Made by a program: the position numbers and the translations under genes. From NCBI GenBank assembly GCA_003427395.1, contig BFEA01000246.1:281789-313435 (forward strand): a stretch of 31,647 bases of DNA. Reading direction: 5' to 3'. Of this stretch, positions 19,196 through 28,689 are shown piece by piece; positions within the stretch are counted from its first letter, which is position 1, and each line of letters begins with the position of its first letter. The DNA is from Chara braunii (lineage: Eukaryota > Streptophyta > Charophyceae > Charales > Characeae). The notes below the pieces were generated by a model. The model did no database searches. It worked only from the letters and a program-made list of their open reading frames with translations, and was not told the DNA's origin.

Positions 19196-20446
19196 GTGCA
19201 AGCGGACCCCGTGCATAAAATTTCACACGTTTGGCACACGAGCGGATCGATACGGTGTGGCGTATGAGGGAAATATAAAAAGAAAAATGGTCGCATGGCT
19301 AGGTCAATAGTCATCTGCGCCCCCTTTAAAAAATTGTTGTGGGATGGAAGGAAAAAAAAACCTAGTGGGAGGGTAATGCCGCTACCTGAAGGTTAAGACT
19401 GATATCCCAGACACATTTTAAAGGTTATTTCTCATGCCCAATTGGACGGAAATAAAAATATGTACGACTTTACTGGATAAGATCAGTTTCTTAGCTGTTG
19501 CACTCTTTTGTATCAATGAAAAAAAAAAAAAACTACTAGTTTCAAACTCCGCTGGTACAACGCACAAGCAGTTGCTGCGGCGCACCGGACGATACAGTGC
19601 ACGATGCGGTTGCAAGCATGGTATATATGAATGTGTGTTTAGGTTCACCACAACATGACCTTTAATTGTTTTCGGTAGTATGTGATCCTGCTGGTATAGC
19701 AACAATGTGCGAGTGTGTGTGGTATTATGTTTGCTATATACAAAAACCACAAGAAAAAAATATAACTATTTCAGTCTTTGTAAGTGTGTGCATGGGTTTC
19801 CTTTGCCAGGGGGTGTTTCATATCACACATTCTTTAGAAAACCCTGTTTTCATGCGACTTTAACATTTGAAAAAAAAAAGAAAATAAATTCTTATATGAG
19901 TCATGATAGACACCTCTACAATATCGTATAGATTGCTATGCAATGTACATGGAATTACATTTTCATTTTTCAGGTCAAGGTCTAAAGATCCGTGTTTGGT
20001 CAAAAGGTTCCTTGAGAGAGTGAGTTGGGTTGAGTTGAAATATCGAAGGGGAAATTGTCATTTGACTATAAACGTTTTAAGAGTGGCATGATAAGAGAGT
20101 TAAACCGAATAAAGGGTCGACTTCGCCAGTTTGTGCGATGGGTTTTGATTATGATTATAAGTTTGTGAGATATCACCAATGACTTCCTTACAAGGATACC
20201 TTATGCGAATTGGAAAAGTTGACCAAGGATTCAATCCTAACATTTCGACAAGATGTGACCTGTAATATGTGACACTTATGATAAATTTGTTACATTGAAT
20301 AAGCATTGAAAGACGGGAGGCTTGTGCATTTCCTTATGGCTATTGTTTATGAGAGAATGTAATGACATCTTCTTGCCTAAAATTCAACTCCAATGTACAT
20401 TTGATGTACGTATAAAATACAATAGAGATGCATGTATTGATGGTTC
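19196..20446. other. No gene recognised
   Basis: About 1.25 kb with many short overlapping frames on both strands, none with a recognised motif. Short A-runs lie near 19352, 19519 and 19870. No repeat border was seen. Confidence 0.5.
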
Positions 20447-20454
20447 GCATAAAA

Positions 20455-20917
20455 CTATATTACCAGGGCGGATGTCCGGGATCCCCCTGGATGTCCGACT
20501 TGTCTAATCGGACAACTCCAGAGAGGTCTCCCGGACATAGTATGTCCAACCCCCCCCGCTATATGCCCAAAAGAAAATTGGGTCATTTGAGCCCGTAGAA
20601 AGAGAGATAAAAATTGCCAAAGATGTCTTCGTCAATTTCAACCAAACAAGTCTATCTTATTGGCGTCAATTTCAATCACGCACCCCCCCCCGTTCGTTCC
20701 CAACCTCCTTTCCCCATGTTGTACATTATATTTTTCTTTGCTCTCAATGAGCTGAATTTTTTTTATGAGGTCACCTCATGTAGTGCAGGGTGCGCCCCAT
20801 TTTTATTTTTATTTTTCATTTTTAGTTTTGGAGAAAATGAGTTGTCCGAGATCCCGGACAACTCCAGTCCCGGATATCTGACAGAGTTGTCCGCCGATCA
20901 GACAACTGGTAACCTAA
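20455..20917 (+). mobile_element. hAT-like MITE, decayed CAGGGTTACC family, 463 bp
   Basis: The left end CTATATTACCAG and right end CTGGTAACCTAA are degraded inverted repeats of the CAGGGTTACC type, flanked by GCATAAAA (20447-20454) and GCATAAAG (20918-20925), 7 of 8 identical. Both ends carry GTCCG/CGGAC-rich blocks. 20578-20640 contains the CAAAGATG module (20617-20625) shared with 1-310 and 7409-8022. It is non-coding. Confidence 0.75.
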
Positions 20918-20925
20918 GCATAAAG

Positions 20926-21870
20926 TTAACTAACCTCTTTGTAGGTTGAGTGTGTCGCGTAGTTCCGACTTTTTAGTATGCATGTTTATTACCTAGGTTG
21001 CATAGAGATCATCACTGTTATATAGAGGGTCAAATCAATTATCAAAAGGGATCGTTCTTGTTATTTTCTTATTTTGTGTTTCCTATGCATAATCATTGTT
21101 GGACTGAGAAGTTTAGGGTAGGTAAGAAAAATCATGATCCATGCATTATAAAAGGACTTTTTACTAGTAATAACCTTCACACATCTATAAAAAAACTAGC
21201 AAAATGAGAGATAGCATGACCGATCTTTCATGTGCTTTGTACCACTAAAATTGAACCCAATTATATGTCTCAATTGACCCTTGAGCATCGCATGAAAACT
21301 CAAGGACCATGATTGATCTTAAATGAACAAGCGTCGTAAGGTGTTTCCATGAGGGTTTCTATCATAAAACTTGATAAAAGTATGTCGGTTTTTCGATGCT
21401 CAAGTTTTTTTAACGTTCGTCAGGCAAGTCAGCGTGAGGCTTTCAAGTAAAAAAGAAGTTTTGTGCTTGCATCCAAGGCAAGATTATACGAGTTGTGAGA
21501 TAAGGTCAGTGCGACTTGACCAAAGAGTTTCATGTCATAAGTGTCGATTCACGACCTTATGGCGGCGTAAGCGTACTAATGCACATTCCCCCTCCTTAGG
21601 TGGAAATAAGTTGTGCTTCGTGGAACCCTGTCCTATTGAAGGAGATGGCAAAAAATATAAATAATATACTATATTGGAGTGATATAAGATTTTCACGTTT
21701 TTATAAAACATTCAGTGCTCTGTGATGTGGCCGAGAAGACCCCCATATTGCCTTTTGTATATGAGGGTCGATGCGATCAATAATGGGGTACTAAGTAGCC
21801 TTTGTAACAATTCTTATGAAAAAAAATTAATGGCTTGGCCAATCCATGATAAATAAACTTTGTTCGAAGA
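20926..21870. other. No gene recognised
   Basis: About 950 bp between a MITE and the LINE. One 97-codon frame at 21371-21664 has no recognised motif. No RNA or repeat structure was seen. Confidence 0.5.
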
Positions 21871-21887
21871 GACACTGGACCTGTTTT

Positions 21888-24158
21888 CCAGTCATAATCA
21901 CGGAGGCCTTAACAGCTAACCTTAGAAAACATAAAGATATTCAAAGAATACAAGTGTCATCAATTTTTGAGGAAGCCATTCCTGTTTACTCCCTCTTTGC
22001 TGACGATCTTTCACTGATGGTAGAAGCATCTAAAATGAATATGAAAGCAATTAACAGTCTGATGGATAAATTTTGTGGACTGTCTGATATGAGGGTAAAT
22101 TGGGGAAATAAAACTATGGGTTGGTGGATTTGTCATTAAGGAGTAAGGCCTCCTGAAATTCCCCAAGTAAAATGACTTTCCTTAGAAACGCCCATTACAG
22201 TATTGGGTATTTCCCTTTTAGCAGCAGGAAAACCATCAACTAACGATGAATGTATAGCCAAACAAGCGTATGCTAAGCTGAAACTATGGAAGGGTAAACA
22301 AACTTCCCTCTTTGGTCGTACTCTGATAATTAATAATGTGGTTTTAGCCTCAATCTGGTATAAATCTGCAATATGGGCATTAGATAAGAAAAGTTTAAAG
22401 AACCTGCAACGTTAACTATCAACCTTTTTATGGAGAGGAAATCACGAGTTTGATAAGGTAATTAGCAGGGTAACATAACAATCAATGATACAACCTAAAG
22501 CTAGAGGAGGGTTGGGCATCATTGATCCTTCTTTACAAGCTATGACCTTATCAATTCAATGGATTAAACGCCTACTCTTTAATCCCCAAAACCCTTGGAG
22601 TGTGCTGGCATGAGAACAAATCAGACGTCTTGCACAAAAAACACCTAACAACATAGATCCAATGATGTGGCTAGAGAATAGGTCTTGGACTATTCCAAGA
22701 GGGCTAGTGAATGAACCAATGGATCAAAGTACATCAGATAGAAAGACGGCAAGAATGGATTTACATAATGATTTGTTTTTGTCTAACCTCATAAAAACAT
22801 GGAGGAAACTACCATTAACAGACCAAAACCCTTTTGGCAGATGGGAAGAGGTATGTCAACAACCACTCTTTGATAATAATTTTCTCAAAGATCCCCAATG
22901 ACGTTTCCTTCACTATGCAGATTCCTCGTGGAAAGGATGGGTTAAAAATGGTATTGTAAGGATAAAGACATATGGAACAATGAAGAAAGAAAGTGGTTTA
23001 CCCCTTCACAGTTACAAACCCACCTTAAGTATTGTCATCATTATGAGGAAGCTTTAAAAAATTTGATTGAGTGAATGCCTTTGGGTTGGATAAGAATTCT
23101 AAAAAAAGGTCCTCAGTTATTAGAAGGTGATTGAGTTGCTATAAATGATCAGTCAAACATCATAGGTAGTGTTGTAGTAGTTCAGGAGAATGAGGAAGTA
23201 TTCCTCACCACTTATGAAATTGATAGAATCAAATAGTTATAATAAAGGACCAGAATAGTATAAGAAGAGTGACAAAAGACCAAGTATTCAAGATCAGAGT
23301 ATTGAGGTATAAAGATAAATGGATCGCCTTTAAACCAAATACACCCTTAAATTGTCTGCCCCTTGAAAAGTAAAATGGTTCAGTAAGGCCAAAATTAAAC
23401 CTGCAAAGGTAGCTTCACTACAATGGCAAATAGAGCATAGATGTCTACCTACAAATGACTAGCTAATAGACAGGACATTAGAACAAAGAGGGAAAACGCT
23501 CCCCTGGTGTAAATTTTGTAAATCGGCGTTTCCTTCTAAGTTAATCCCATAAACAATCGAGCATATTTTCTTACAGTGTCTTGGGGCAATATGGCTATGG
23601 AGGTGGTGGGATCGTATTTGGTCTAACTTGGAAACAAAAGTCCAATGACCTTGGGACTGGAGAGCCATCCTTCTTGAAACCTGGTCCCCTGAATATGTTG
23701 ATGAATTCTCATAAAATTTGTATAATATGGGCAGGAGAGCGATATTATGGGCAATATGGTTAAGAAGATGTACGTATGAAATGGAAGGGGTCAGACTAGA
23801 TGGACCAGAATTCACTGACACAGTTAAGCAACAAATACAAACAGATATCAATATAAAATGGGAACAGACTAAAGAAAAAATACAATTTTTATCCTCGCAA
23901 AAAGAAATCCTACAACACATTCAACGATTCAACCATTGCTGGCTAGGAGGAACCCAGGGAGGGAAAATGGGGAAGGTTGAATGGGAAGGGGCAAGGAGAG
24001 GTGAAAAGAAAAATCTGAGTCAAGATTATAAGCTTGCTTTTAATAACTGGACTACAATCGACCCAGCAATTCCTTTACGACCACTATCGGATTTCCCACA
24101 TCCCTTTCCCCCCTCGGCTCTAAGTCTAGTCTCTGGTTTGGGTATGAAGAAAGGTTAA
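21888..24158 (+). pseudogene. 5'-truncated L1-type LINE: RT C-terminal half and zf-RVT
   Basis: The sequence starts inside RT near the block before the active site (IITEALTANLRKH). It then gives motif C YSLFADDLSL (FADD at 21996-22007), GRTLIINNVVLASIWY, and the L1 thumb signature KARGGLGIIDPSLQAMTLS. A linker region rich in W follows, then a zinc-knuckle domain WCKFC...EHIFLQC at about 23503-23580 (zf-RVT, usual at the C-terminus of plant LINE ORF2), and a terminal segment ending at 24158. The endonuclease and the N-terminal half of RT are missing, as expected for incomplete target-primed reverse transcription. From 21846 to 22901 the frame is kept with six in-frame stops (22137, 22173, 22413, 22476, 22611, 22899). 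After about 22950 frameshifts appear as well. It is inactive. Confidence 0.85.
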
Positions 24159-24329
24159 AGGGTAGGAGAAGATGGCATTTAGACTTTTCATGTTGGATTA
24201 TTAGATAAGAAAGGAATAGTGCTAGAATGATGTTGTTTGATCTGGCGCCCTATTGGGGTGAAGAGGCATAGCTCAACCCAATTCCATGGTTCAGACATAC
24301 CATTCCTTTCTTTCATTCATGTATTTAAG
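24159..24329. other. Probable LINE 3' untranslated tail
   Basis: Follows the LINE coding remnant and ends at the palindromic repeat beginning at 24330. No poly(A) precedes the junction. Confidence 0.4.
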
Positions 24330-24466
24330 GGACGCTGGACCCGGTTTCCAGCAGGTGTTGCTCCCCACCAATAGATGCAGCAGGTTTTTTTTTTTTTTTT
24401 TTTTTTAAAGAAAAAAAAGGACCTGTTTTCCAGAACGTGCTGGTCCCCACCAATAGACTGGAGCTG
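24330..24466 (+). repeat. Two copies of the CTGGACCCGGTTTCCAG motif around a T-tract
   Basis: 24330-24383 reads GACGCTGGACCCGGTTTCCAG then CTCCCCACCAATAGATG. After a 22-bp T-run and a short A-run, 24419-24466 repeats it as GGACCTGTTTTCCAG then GTCCCCACCAATAGACTGGA. These are the same roughly 50-bp sequence that forms the inverted ends of the small element at 30728-30899. Confidence 0.8.
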
Positions 24467-25240
24467 TCTCAAGGGGAGATGCGCATTATTGAGGGATGCT
24501 CATATCACCCTCTCCCTCAGAGTCGTTCTCTGGAAAAAATAGGCACCCTGACAATGATGACGGATGTGGGCTTGATCCTCCTCGGTTGATCCATCCAACT
24601 GTTTAGGCAAAGAGGTGTGTTTGTCACCTATTTGTTCAAATACAATCGACTAATGGTATTAATGGTGATTTGGATAGCTAGTTTTTTAAATTTATTTTAC
24701 AATCGGGTCTTCTCCTCAGGAAATGTCACTTGCCCCCTTTTTGCCAGTCCTACTTCCTCAGTTCTACCTAAATGTTGACCAGTCAACACAACCACCCTTC
24801 TCCCATTTCTTCATGGGATGACCTGACTAGACAGCGGTCACAGGCACGATCTCTAAGCAGGATATCCCATTCAGCCCTGGTTAAATTTAAGCATGTTCGA
24901 ACGAGCCCTGTCGTATGGTTACTTGGGACACTAAGTGTGAACATTTCCTCTACAGGCCCGGTGACCTTGATGTCCCACCTTTAGTTCTGTGCCCGGATCC
25001 CTTTACATATATGAACTTTCTCTCCAGGCTACCACATGCAGTGTCCTATGACCAAGGCCATGAGGGTGTGTTGTGCTCGAATGTACACAGCCATCGGTTG
25101 TTTGAAGTGTTTGCACAACTCCCAGGGAGGTCGCTCGATTTGTGATGTCTGAGGTGCATATAGTCTATGGGTGATAACAGACCTCTACCGTTGTGACTCC
25201 CTGGCTCAGCAGGTCGTGGGAAACAGCAGTCTGCATGGTT
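24467..25240. other. No gene recognised
   Basis: About 770 bp. One plus-strand frame is open at 24891-25145 but has no motif I recognise and no codon or splice support. Confidence 0.45.
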
Positions 25241-25364
25241 CACGTGCCATTTTGCTCCATGTTGGATGTGTAGACTGCCTTGTCTACTTTCACTGCTGGG
25301 TGCACGTGCCATTTTGCTCCATGCTGGAAGTGTAGACTGCCTTGTCTATGTTCACTGCTGCCTT
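25241..25364 (+). repeat. 62-bp tandem duplication
   Basis: CACGTGCCATTTTGCTCCAT begins at 25241 and again at 25303. Both are followed by GTGTAGACTGCCTTGTCTA and TTCACTGCTG. Confidence 0.9.
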
Positions 25365-25670
25365 GCTGCCGTTCTGCTTGCTTTGGATGTCGTTGTTTTG
25401 CAGCTCCTGTGTCCACTGTGTGGTGTGGCTGCGATGCTGGTGTTATCTTGTGCTTCGCTGTGCTGCTTCCTTGCCGCACATCTGCATGCCTTGCCTTCCG
25501 TTTGCTTGTATGCTGTAGGGTGGCTGCTTTCTTGGTGTTGCCTTGTGCTTCGCTGCACTGTTGCCATGCTGCTCGTCCACTTGTGCTGTTGTTCATGCAG
25601 TTTGTTTGTGTGTTGAGCAGTTGGGTTGCTCTGGCAGTGTTGGAAGTTGTAAAGGGTTCATGACCCAAAG
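25365..25670. repeat. TGC/TTG-rich low-complexity tract
   Basis: About 300 bp dominated by CTTGCTGC, TGTGCTTCGCTG and similar T/G/C words. CTTGTGCTTCGCTG recurs near 25448 and 25545. Frames stay open on both strands because stops are rare in this composition. I do not call any of them a gene. Confidence 0.55.
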
Positions 25671-25756
25671 CATCAATACGGGGATTCCGCAGATTGTCGA
25701 GGGTTCAGCTTCCTGATGAGTCGGTGCAACTCTGACAAGACAATCTATCATCAGTC

Positions 25757-25786
25757 TTTTTTTTTTTNTTTTTTTTTTTTTTTTTT
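25757..25786. repeat. T homopolymer with an N
   Basis: A 30-bp T-run with one N at 25768 precedes the 83-bp tandem array. If read on the minus strand it is a poly(A) after that array. Length is likely unreliable. Confidence 0.8.
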
Positions 25787-25787
25787 C

Positions 25788-26029
25788 CCTTCCCTGAGTT
25801 CCCTCATATAGTCCCCCCCCCTTCATATAGAGGGACAGGTGCATTTTTCTACGCTNTTGTCTTTTTTCCTTCCCTGAGTTCCCTCATATAGTCCCCCCCC
25901 GCCCTTCATATAGAGGGACAGGTGCATTTTTCTACGCTATTGTCTTTTTTCCTTCCCTGAGTTCCCTCATATAGTCCCCCCCCGCCCTTCATATAGAGGG
26001 ACAGGTGCATTTTTCTACGCTATTGTCTT
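25788..26029 (+). repeat. About 83-bp tandem array, three units
   Basis: CCTTCCCTGAGTTCCCTCAT starts at 25788, 25868 and 25951. Units contain a C-run and CATATAGAGGGACAGGTGC. Units 2 and 3 are nearly identical; unit 1 is 3 bp shorter at the C-run and has an N at 25856. The partial symmetry CCTCATATAG/CATATAGAGG could form weak hairpins. Confidence 0.92.
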
Positions 26030-26039
26030 CTCTTAGTAT

Positions 26040-26385
26040 TTTTTCCATCTCACACTACCTACCTCGGGGAACTGGTCTACTCACCTTCTGAATCTGCAAG
26101 GTGTGCGACAACCCAACCAGCAAGGAACCCAGCTCTTAAATACACTTGTCAACGCCAAGCTGTCCTAAGTTATGGGTTACGCCTACCAAGCTCCTAACAC
26201 CTGGCGGGGGCTGTAAAGGACCTATCTTCCCAACCAGCCAGGAGGCCCAGGTCAACAATCTCAGTGGTGAATCCGAAGCATACCCCCAGGAGGTTGGGGG
26301 GATAGAAATGACTACATTGGGTATCGAACCCATGACCTCCTCAGTGCCACTTATGTGCTCAACCAACTGAGTCGCCTTGTGTTTC
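26040..26385 (-). mobile_element. tRNA-derived SINE, second family
   Basis: The minus strand begins GCGACTCAGTTGGTTGAGCA, a strong A-box/D-arm, continues through GGCACTGAGGAGGTCAT, and has a perfect B-box GGGTTCGATACCC (plus 26315-26327). The spacing between the two boxes fits a tRNA. A body of about 250 bp with CCTGGGCCTCCTGGCTGGTT and similar follows, running to about 26040 near an A-rich AAAAAATA. It differs from the SINE at 12865-13095. The 3' end and target duplication are not fixed. Confidence 0.7.
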
Positions 26386-26870
26386 TTGGTTGTTGCTCTT
26401 TTTGTTTGCCTTTTTGTTTCTTTGCCTTGCTGCTTCTCGACTTGTTGCTTTTCCTTTGCTGCGTAGTGCTGTTTGTCTGCCCACCCCCTTTGTCGGCGCA
26501 CCCCCTTTCCCCGTGCCCTCCAGCCCACGTCCTTTGCTGCGGTTGACCGTCCAAGGCTGCTCCTTGGCTTGTTGCCATTTCCTTTGGTCTCCTTGTTACT
26601 TTTTCGGCTCATTGCGTTTTAATTCATGGCCTTATGTTGTTCGTTTGCTGACCCACCTCCCCCATACCCTCCAGCCTATATGTCTCTTGTCCCTTCCTTT
26701 ACTGTGCTGTGCTGTTTGTCTGCCCTCCTGCCTCTCCCCGCACTCCGCCCTATGTCTCCTGCTGCCGCTTGTCGTTAGTTTCTTGTTGCCTCTTGTCCTT
26801 TGCCTCATTGCTGTTTGTTTACCTGTCCTCTCGACTCACTGTTCCTCTGTGAACCATCAATCTGAGCCCC
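26386..26870. repeat. Pyrimidine-rich minisatellite-like region
   Basis: About 480 bp of C/T/G-rich sequence with loosely repeated blocks (GTGCTGTTTGTCTGCCCACC near 26468, a relative near 26634, GTGCTGTTTGTCTGCCCTCC near 26709), each followed by CCCTCCAGCC or similar. A frame stays open for 276 codons starting at 26390, but it runs from this low-complexity block straight into the foldback element at 27072, so it is a composition effect. Confidence 0.6.
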
Positions 26871-27071
26871 TGCCATGGTGTGTCAATCAGGTCTGTTGTC
26901 CATTCGTACTTTGGCATGCCAGTTTGAGTCCAGGACTAATGTTTTTTTTGACGTTTGTAGCCTTGCAAGGAGCTTTTTTGAGAATCTGGTGTGAAGTTTG
27001 GTCGCTTGGGTTCGTTCATTACCTTAACACACACATGCACACACATAAAAAAAAGGGGAGAAACTACGTGG

Positions 27072-27236
27072 GAGTCACAAAAATGAGTCATAATTGCACT
27101 ACGGGCCAAGATACAGTTTCAAATTGCGGTTCGGGCAATGTATACAACCCAGCTTTCTGGTCAGGAATGGTGTCCGAAGTGCAATTGCAAACTGTATCTT
27201 GCCCCATAGTGCAATTATAACTTGTTTTTGTGACTC
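27072..27236. mobile_element. 165-bp foldback MITE
   Basis: GAGTCACAAAAATGAGTCAT ... GCACTACGGGCCAAGATACAG at the left pairs with the complement of CTGTATCTTGCCCCATAGTGC ... TTTTTGTGACTC at the right, giving arms of about 56 bp with a central loop near 27128-27180. A TA on each side (just outside 27066 and 27236) is a possible target duplication. The superfamily is not certain. Confidence 0.8.
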
Positions 27237-27267
27237 TACTGAAGTTACCCCCCCCAAAAAAACACCT

Positions 27268-27575
27268 CTACCTTGTGCGCGCGCATGCGGTGCAGTCGTG
27301 CAGCGCCCATCGCGCATCTCAAATCCTGCAACACACAGGTGTGCCGCCAGTATGTTATAGACACATGAAATTTCAGACAAACAGTTACCTTGATGAACAA
27401 TGCCTTCACCAATCTGTGATCCACTACCTTGTGTGCGCGCATGCAGTGCAGTCATGCAGCGCCCAGTGCGCATCTCAAATCGTGCAACACACAGGTGTGC
27501 GGCCAGTATGTTATAGACATATGAAATTTCAGACAGTTACCTTGATAAACAATGCTTTCACTAATCTGTGATCCA
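27268..27575 (+). repeat. 156-bp tandem duplication
   Basis: CTACCTTGTG at 27268 and 27424 starts two units that share CATGCRGTGCAGTCRTGCAG, CAACACACAGGTGTGC and GCCAGTATGTTATAGACA. The second has a 4-bp deletion and about a dozen substitutions, including CpG-to-TpG type changes. Confidence 0.92.
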
Positions 27576-27632
27576 CTTATCCATGGCACTTTCCATGTGA
27601 CCGTGGAACAGAGCAGACGTGAAGGTTAGCCC

Positions 27633-27726
27633 GGTTCACCAGTGTTTCATCAGTCATGCCGATATATGATATTTCATTGCTTGGAGACTTCACCAATGGT
27701 TCACCAATGTTTCATCAGTCATGCCG
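27633..27726 (+). repeat. 29-bp direct repeat, 65 bp apart
   Basis: GGTTCACCAGTGTTTCATCA at 27633 recurs as GGTTCACCAATGTTTCATCA at 27698, both followed by GTCATGCCG. It may mark the two sides of a small insertion or a local duplication. Confidence 0.8.
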
Positions 27727-28011
27727 GGATTGGAAGTTAAGAGGCCAAAAAAGAAAAAAAAAAGAAAAAAAAAAGAGCCTGGAGTTAGATACGGATGCTT
27801 CAGATCTGTTGATGGGTGCAGTAATGATAGACTTGTCATCGCAGCCTCCTCTTGCGACAATATTGGAAATGACTCCTCTTCCACTGTTGCTGGGCTGGAA
27901 CTTGGAAGTCTTGGGACTGATGCTACTCATATCTCATCCAAAGGTTCTGCGGTCCCAGCAGTTGATACGTCTGTGTATCCTTTTTCTTTTCTTTTTTTTG
28001 AGACAACTGCA

Positions 28012-28553
28012 CCTGTGACCGGTGCAGAGTTTTGGATTCGCAGAAATAACAGTACACTGCAAGTTCGGGCTGAGAGCAGTTCGAAAACTGCAAAAAAAAC
28101 AGTAAATGATGCCTTTGACGGTCTGCCAGTTTAAAGATTCACAAAAATGGGAGGTACCGGTACCGGTACCCGTCGTTTTCCTGTGGGCGTGGCCTAGACA
28201 TCTCGGCCGTGGTTCAGCCATGAGTGTGGCCTAGACATCTCGGCCGTGGCCCAGCCACGGAGGTGGCCTCGACATCTTGGGCGTGGCCTTGCCATGGGCT
28301 TGCAAAAAATAAATAAATAAAGAAATAAAAATTCTTGGCCGTGGCCCAGCCGTGGGCATGGAAAAAAAAAGGAAAAAGAAAAGAAAAAGCAACACGTGAC
28401 CCCCTGATTTTGCCAATTACAGACTTCCAACCGGGTAGAAAACTGCAAAGGTACCCTTTTTTTTTTTTGCAGTTTCCAAACTGCTCTCGGCCCGAACTTG
28501 CAGTGTACTGTTATTCTTGCGAATTTGAAACTCCACACCGCACCTGGGCATAG
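28012..28553. mobile_element. MITE with about 80-bp inverted ends
   Basis: The left arm 28021-28095 contains AACAGTACACTGCAAGTTCG and GAGAGCAGTT-GAAAACTGC. The right arm 28469-28544 is its complement with few changes. The interior has GGTACC three times in tandem (28153-28170), a GC-rich minisatellite (28183-28360) and A-rich tracts. Outer borders are set approximately by the similarity of TGTGACCGGTGC to the complement of GCACCTGGGCATA. I could not fix a target duplication. It is non-coding. Confidence 0.75.
28183..28360 (+). repeat. GC-rich minisatellite inside the MITE
   Basis: Variants of GTGGCCTAGACATCTCGGCC followed by GTGGCCCAGCCACG recur three to four times at roughly 40-45 bp spacing, interrupted by an A-rich segment near 28305-28333. 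GGCCGTGGCCCAGCC has internal symmetry. Confidence 0.75.
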
Positions 28554-28593
28554 TGGTGGTGGTGTTTTTTTTTTTTTTTTTTTTTTTTTTGTT

Positions 28594-28684
28594 AATTTGG
28601 ACCATTTCTCTATTTATGTGTGTCATCCTTGCGCAGGGGCCATGCTAATCTTCTCTGTATCGTTCCAACTTTAACGGGAAGGAC
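28594..28684 (-). pseudogene. U6: U6 spliceosomal snRNA pseudogene with poly(A) tail
   Basis: The minus strand reads GGAACGATACAGAGAAGATT, then AGCATGGCCCCTGCGCAAGG, ATGACAC and GAGAAATGGTCCAAATT, an unmistakable U6 snRNA. The ACAGAGA box and AGC triad are intact. U6 normally base-pairs with U4, U2 and the 5' splice site. The 5' end is altered: GTCCTTCCCGTTAAAG replaces most of the 5' stem-loop. The 3' end runs not into a T-run terminator but into about 28 A (plus-strand T-run 28565-28590). No TATA box or upstream element is seen at the usual plant U6 distance. The poly(A) tail and missing promoter point to a LINE-mobilised retropseudogene. Confidence 0.9.
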
Positions 28685-28689
28685 AGGGC

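Noticed and set aside
23459-23920. A 153-codon minus-strand frame
   Set aside because: It is the complement of the LINE zinc-knuckle region, whose plus-strand reading is clearly the real one.
24891-25145. An 85-codon plus-strand frame of protein-like composition
   Set aside because: No recognised motif, start context or splice support; kept only as an unassigned stretch.
25710-25750. CTGATGAGTC, similar to a hammerhead ribozyme core, and on the other strand a C/D-box-like TGATGA with CTGA
   Set aside because: No GAAA partner or closing stems for a hammerhead; no terminal stem or proper C box for a snoRNA.
26390-27220. A 276-codon plus-strand open frame
   Set aside because: It starts in pyrimidine-rich low-complexity sequence and runs into the foldback MITE; composition (Leu, Cys, Pro, Ser) follows base content, and there is no domain.
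27776-27830. LELDTDASDLLMGAVM, similar to the start of a Ty3-type RNase H
   Set aside because: The sequence after it does not follow the RNase H pattern and no RT or integrase lies nearby; a short chance match.
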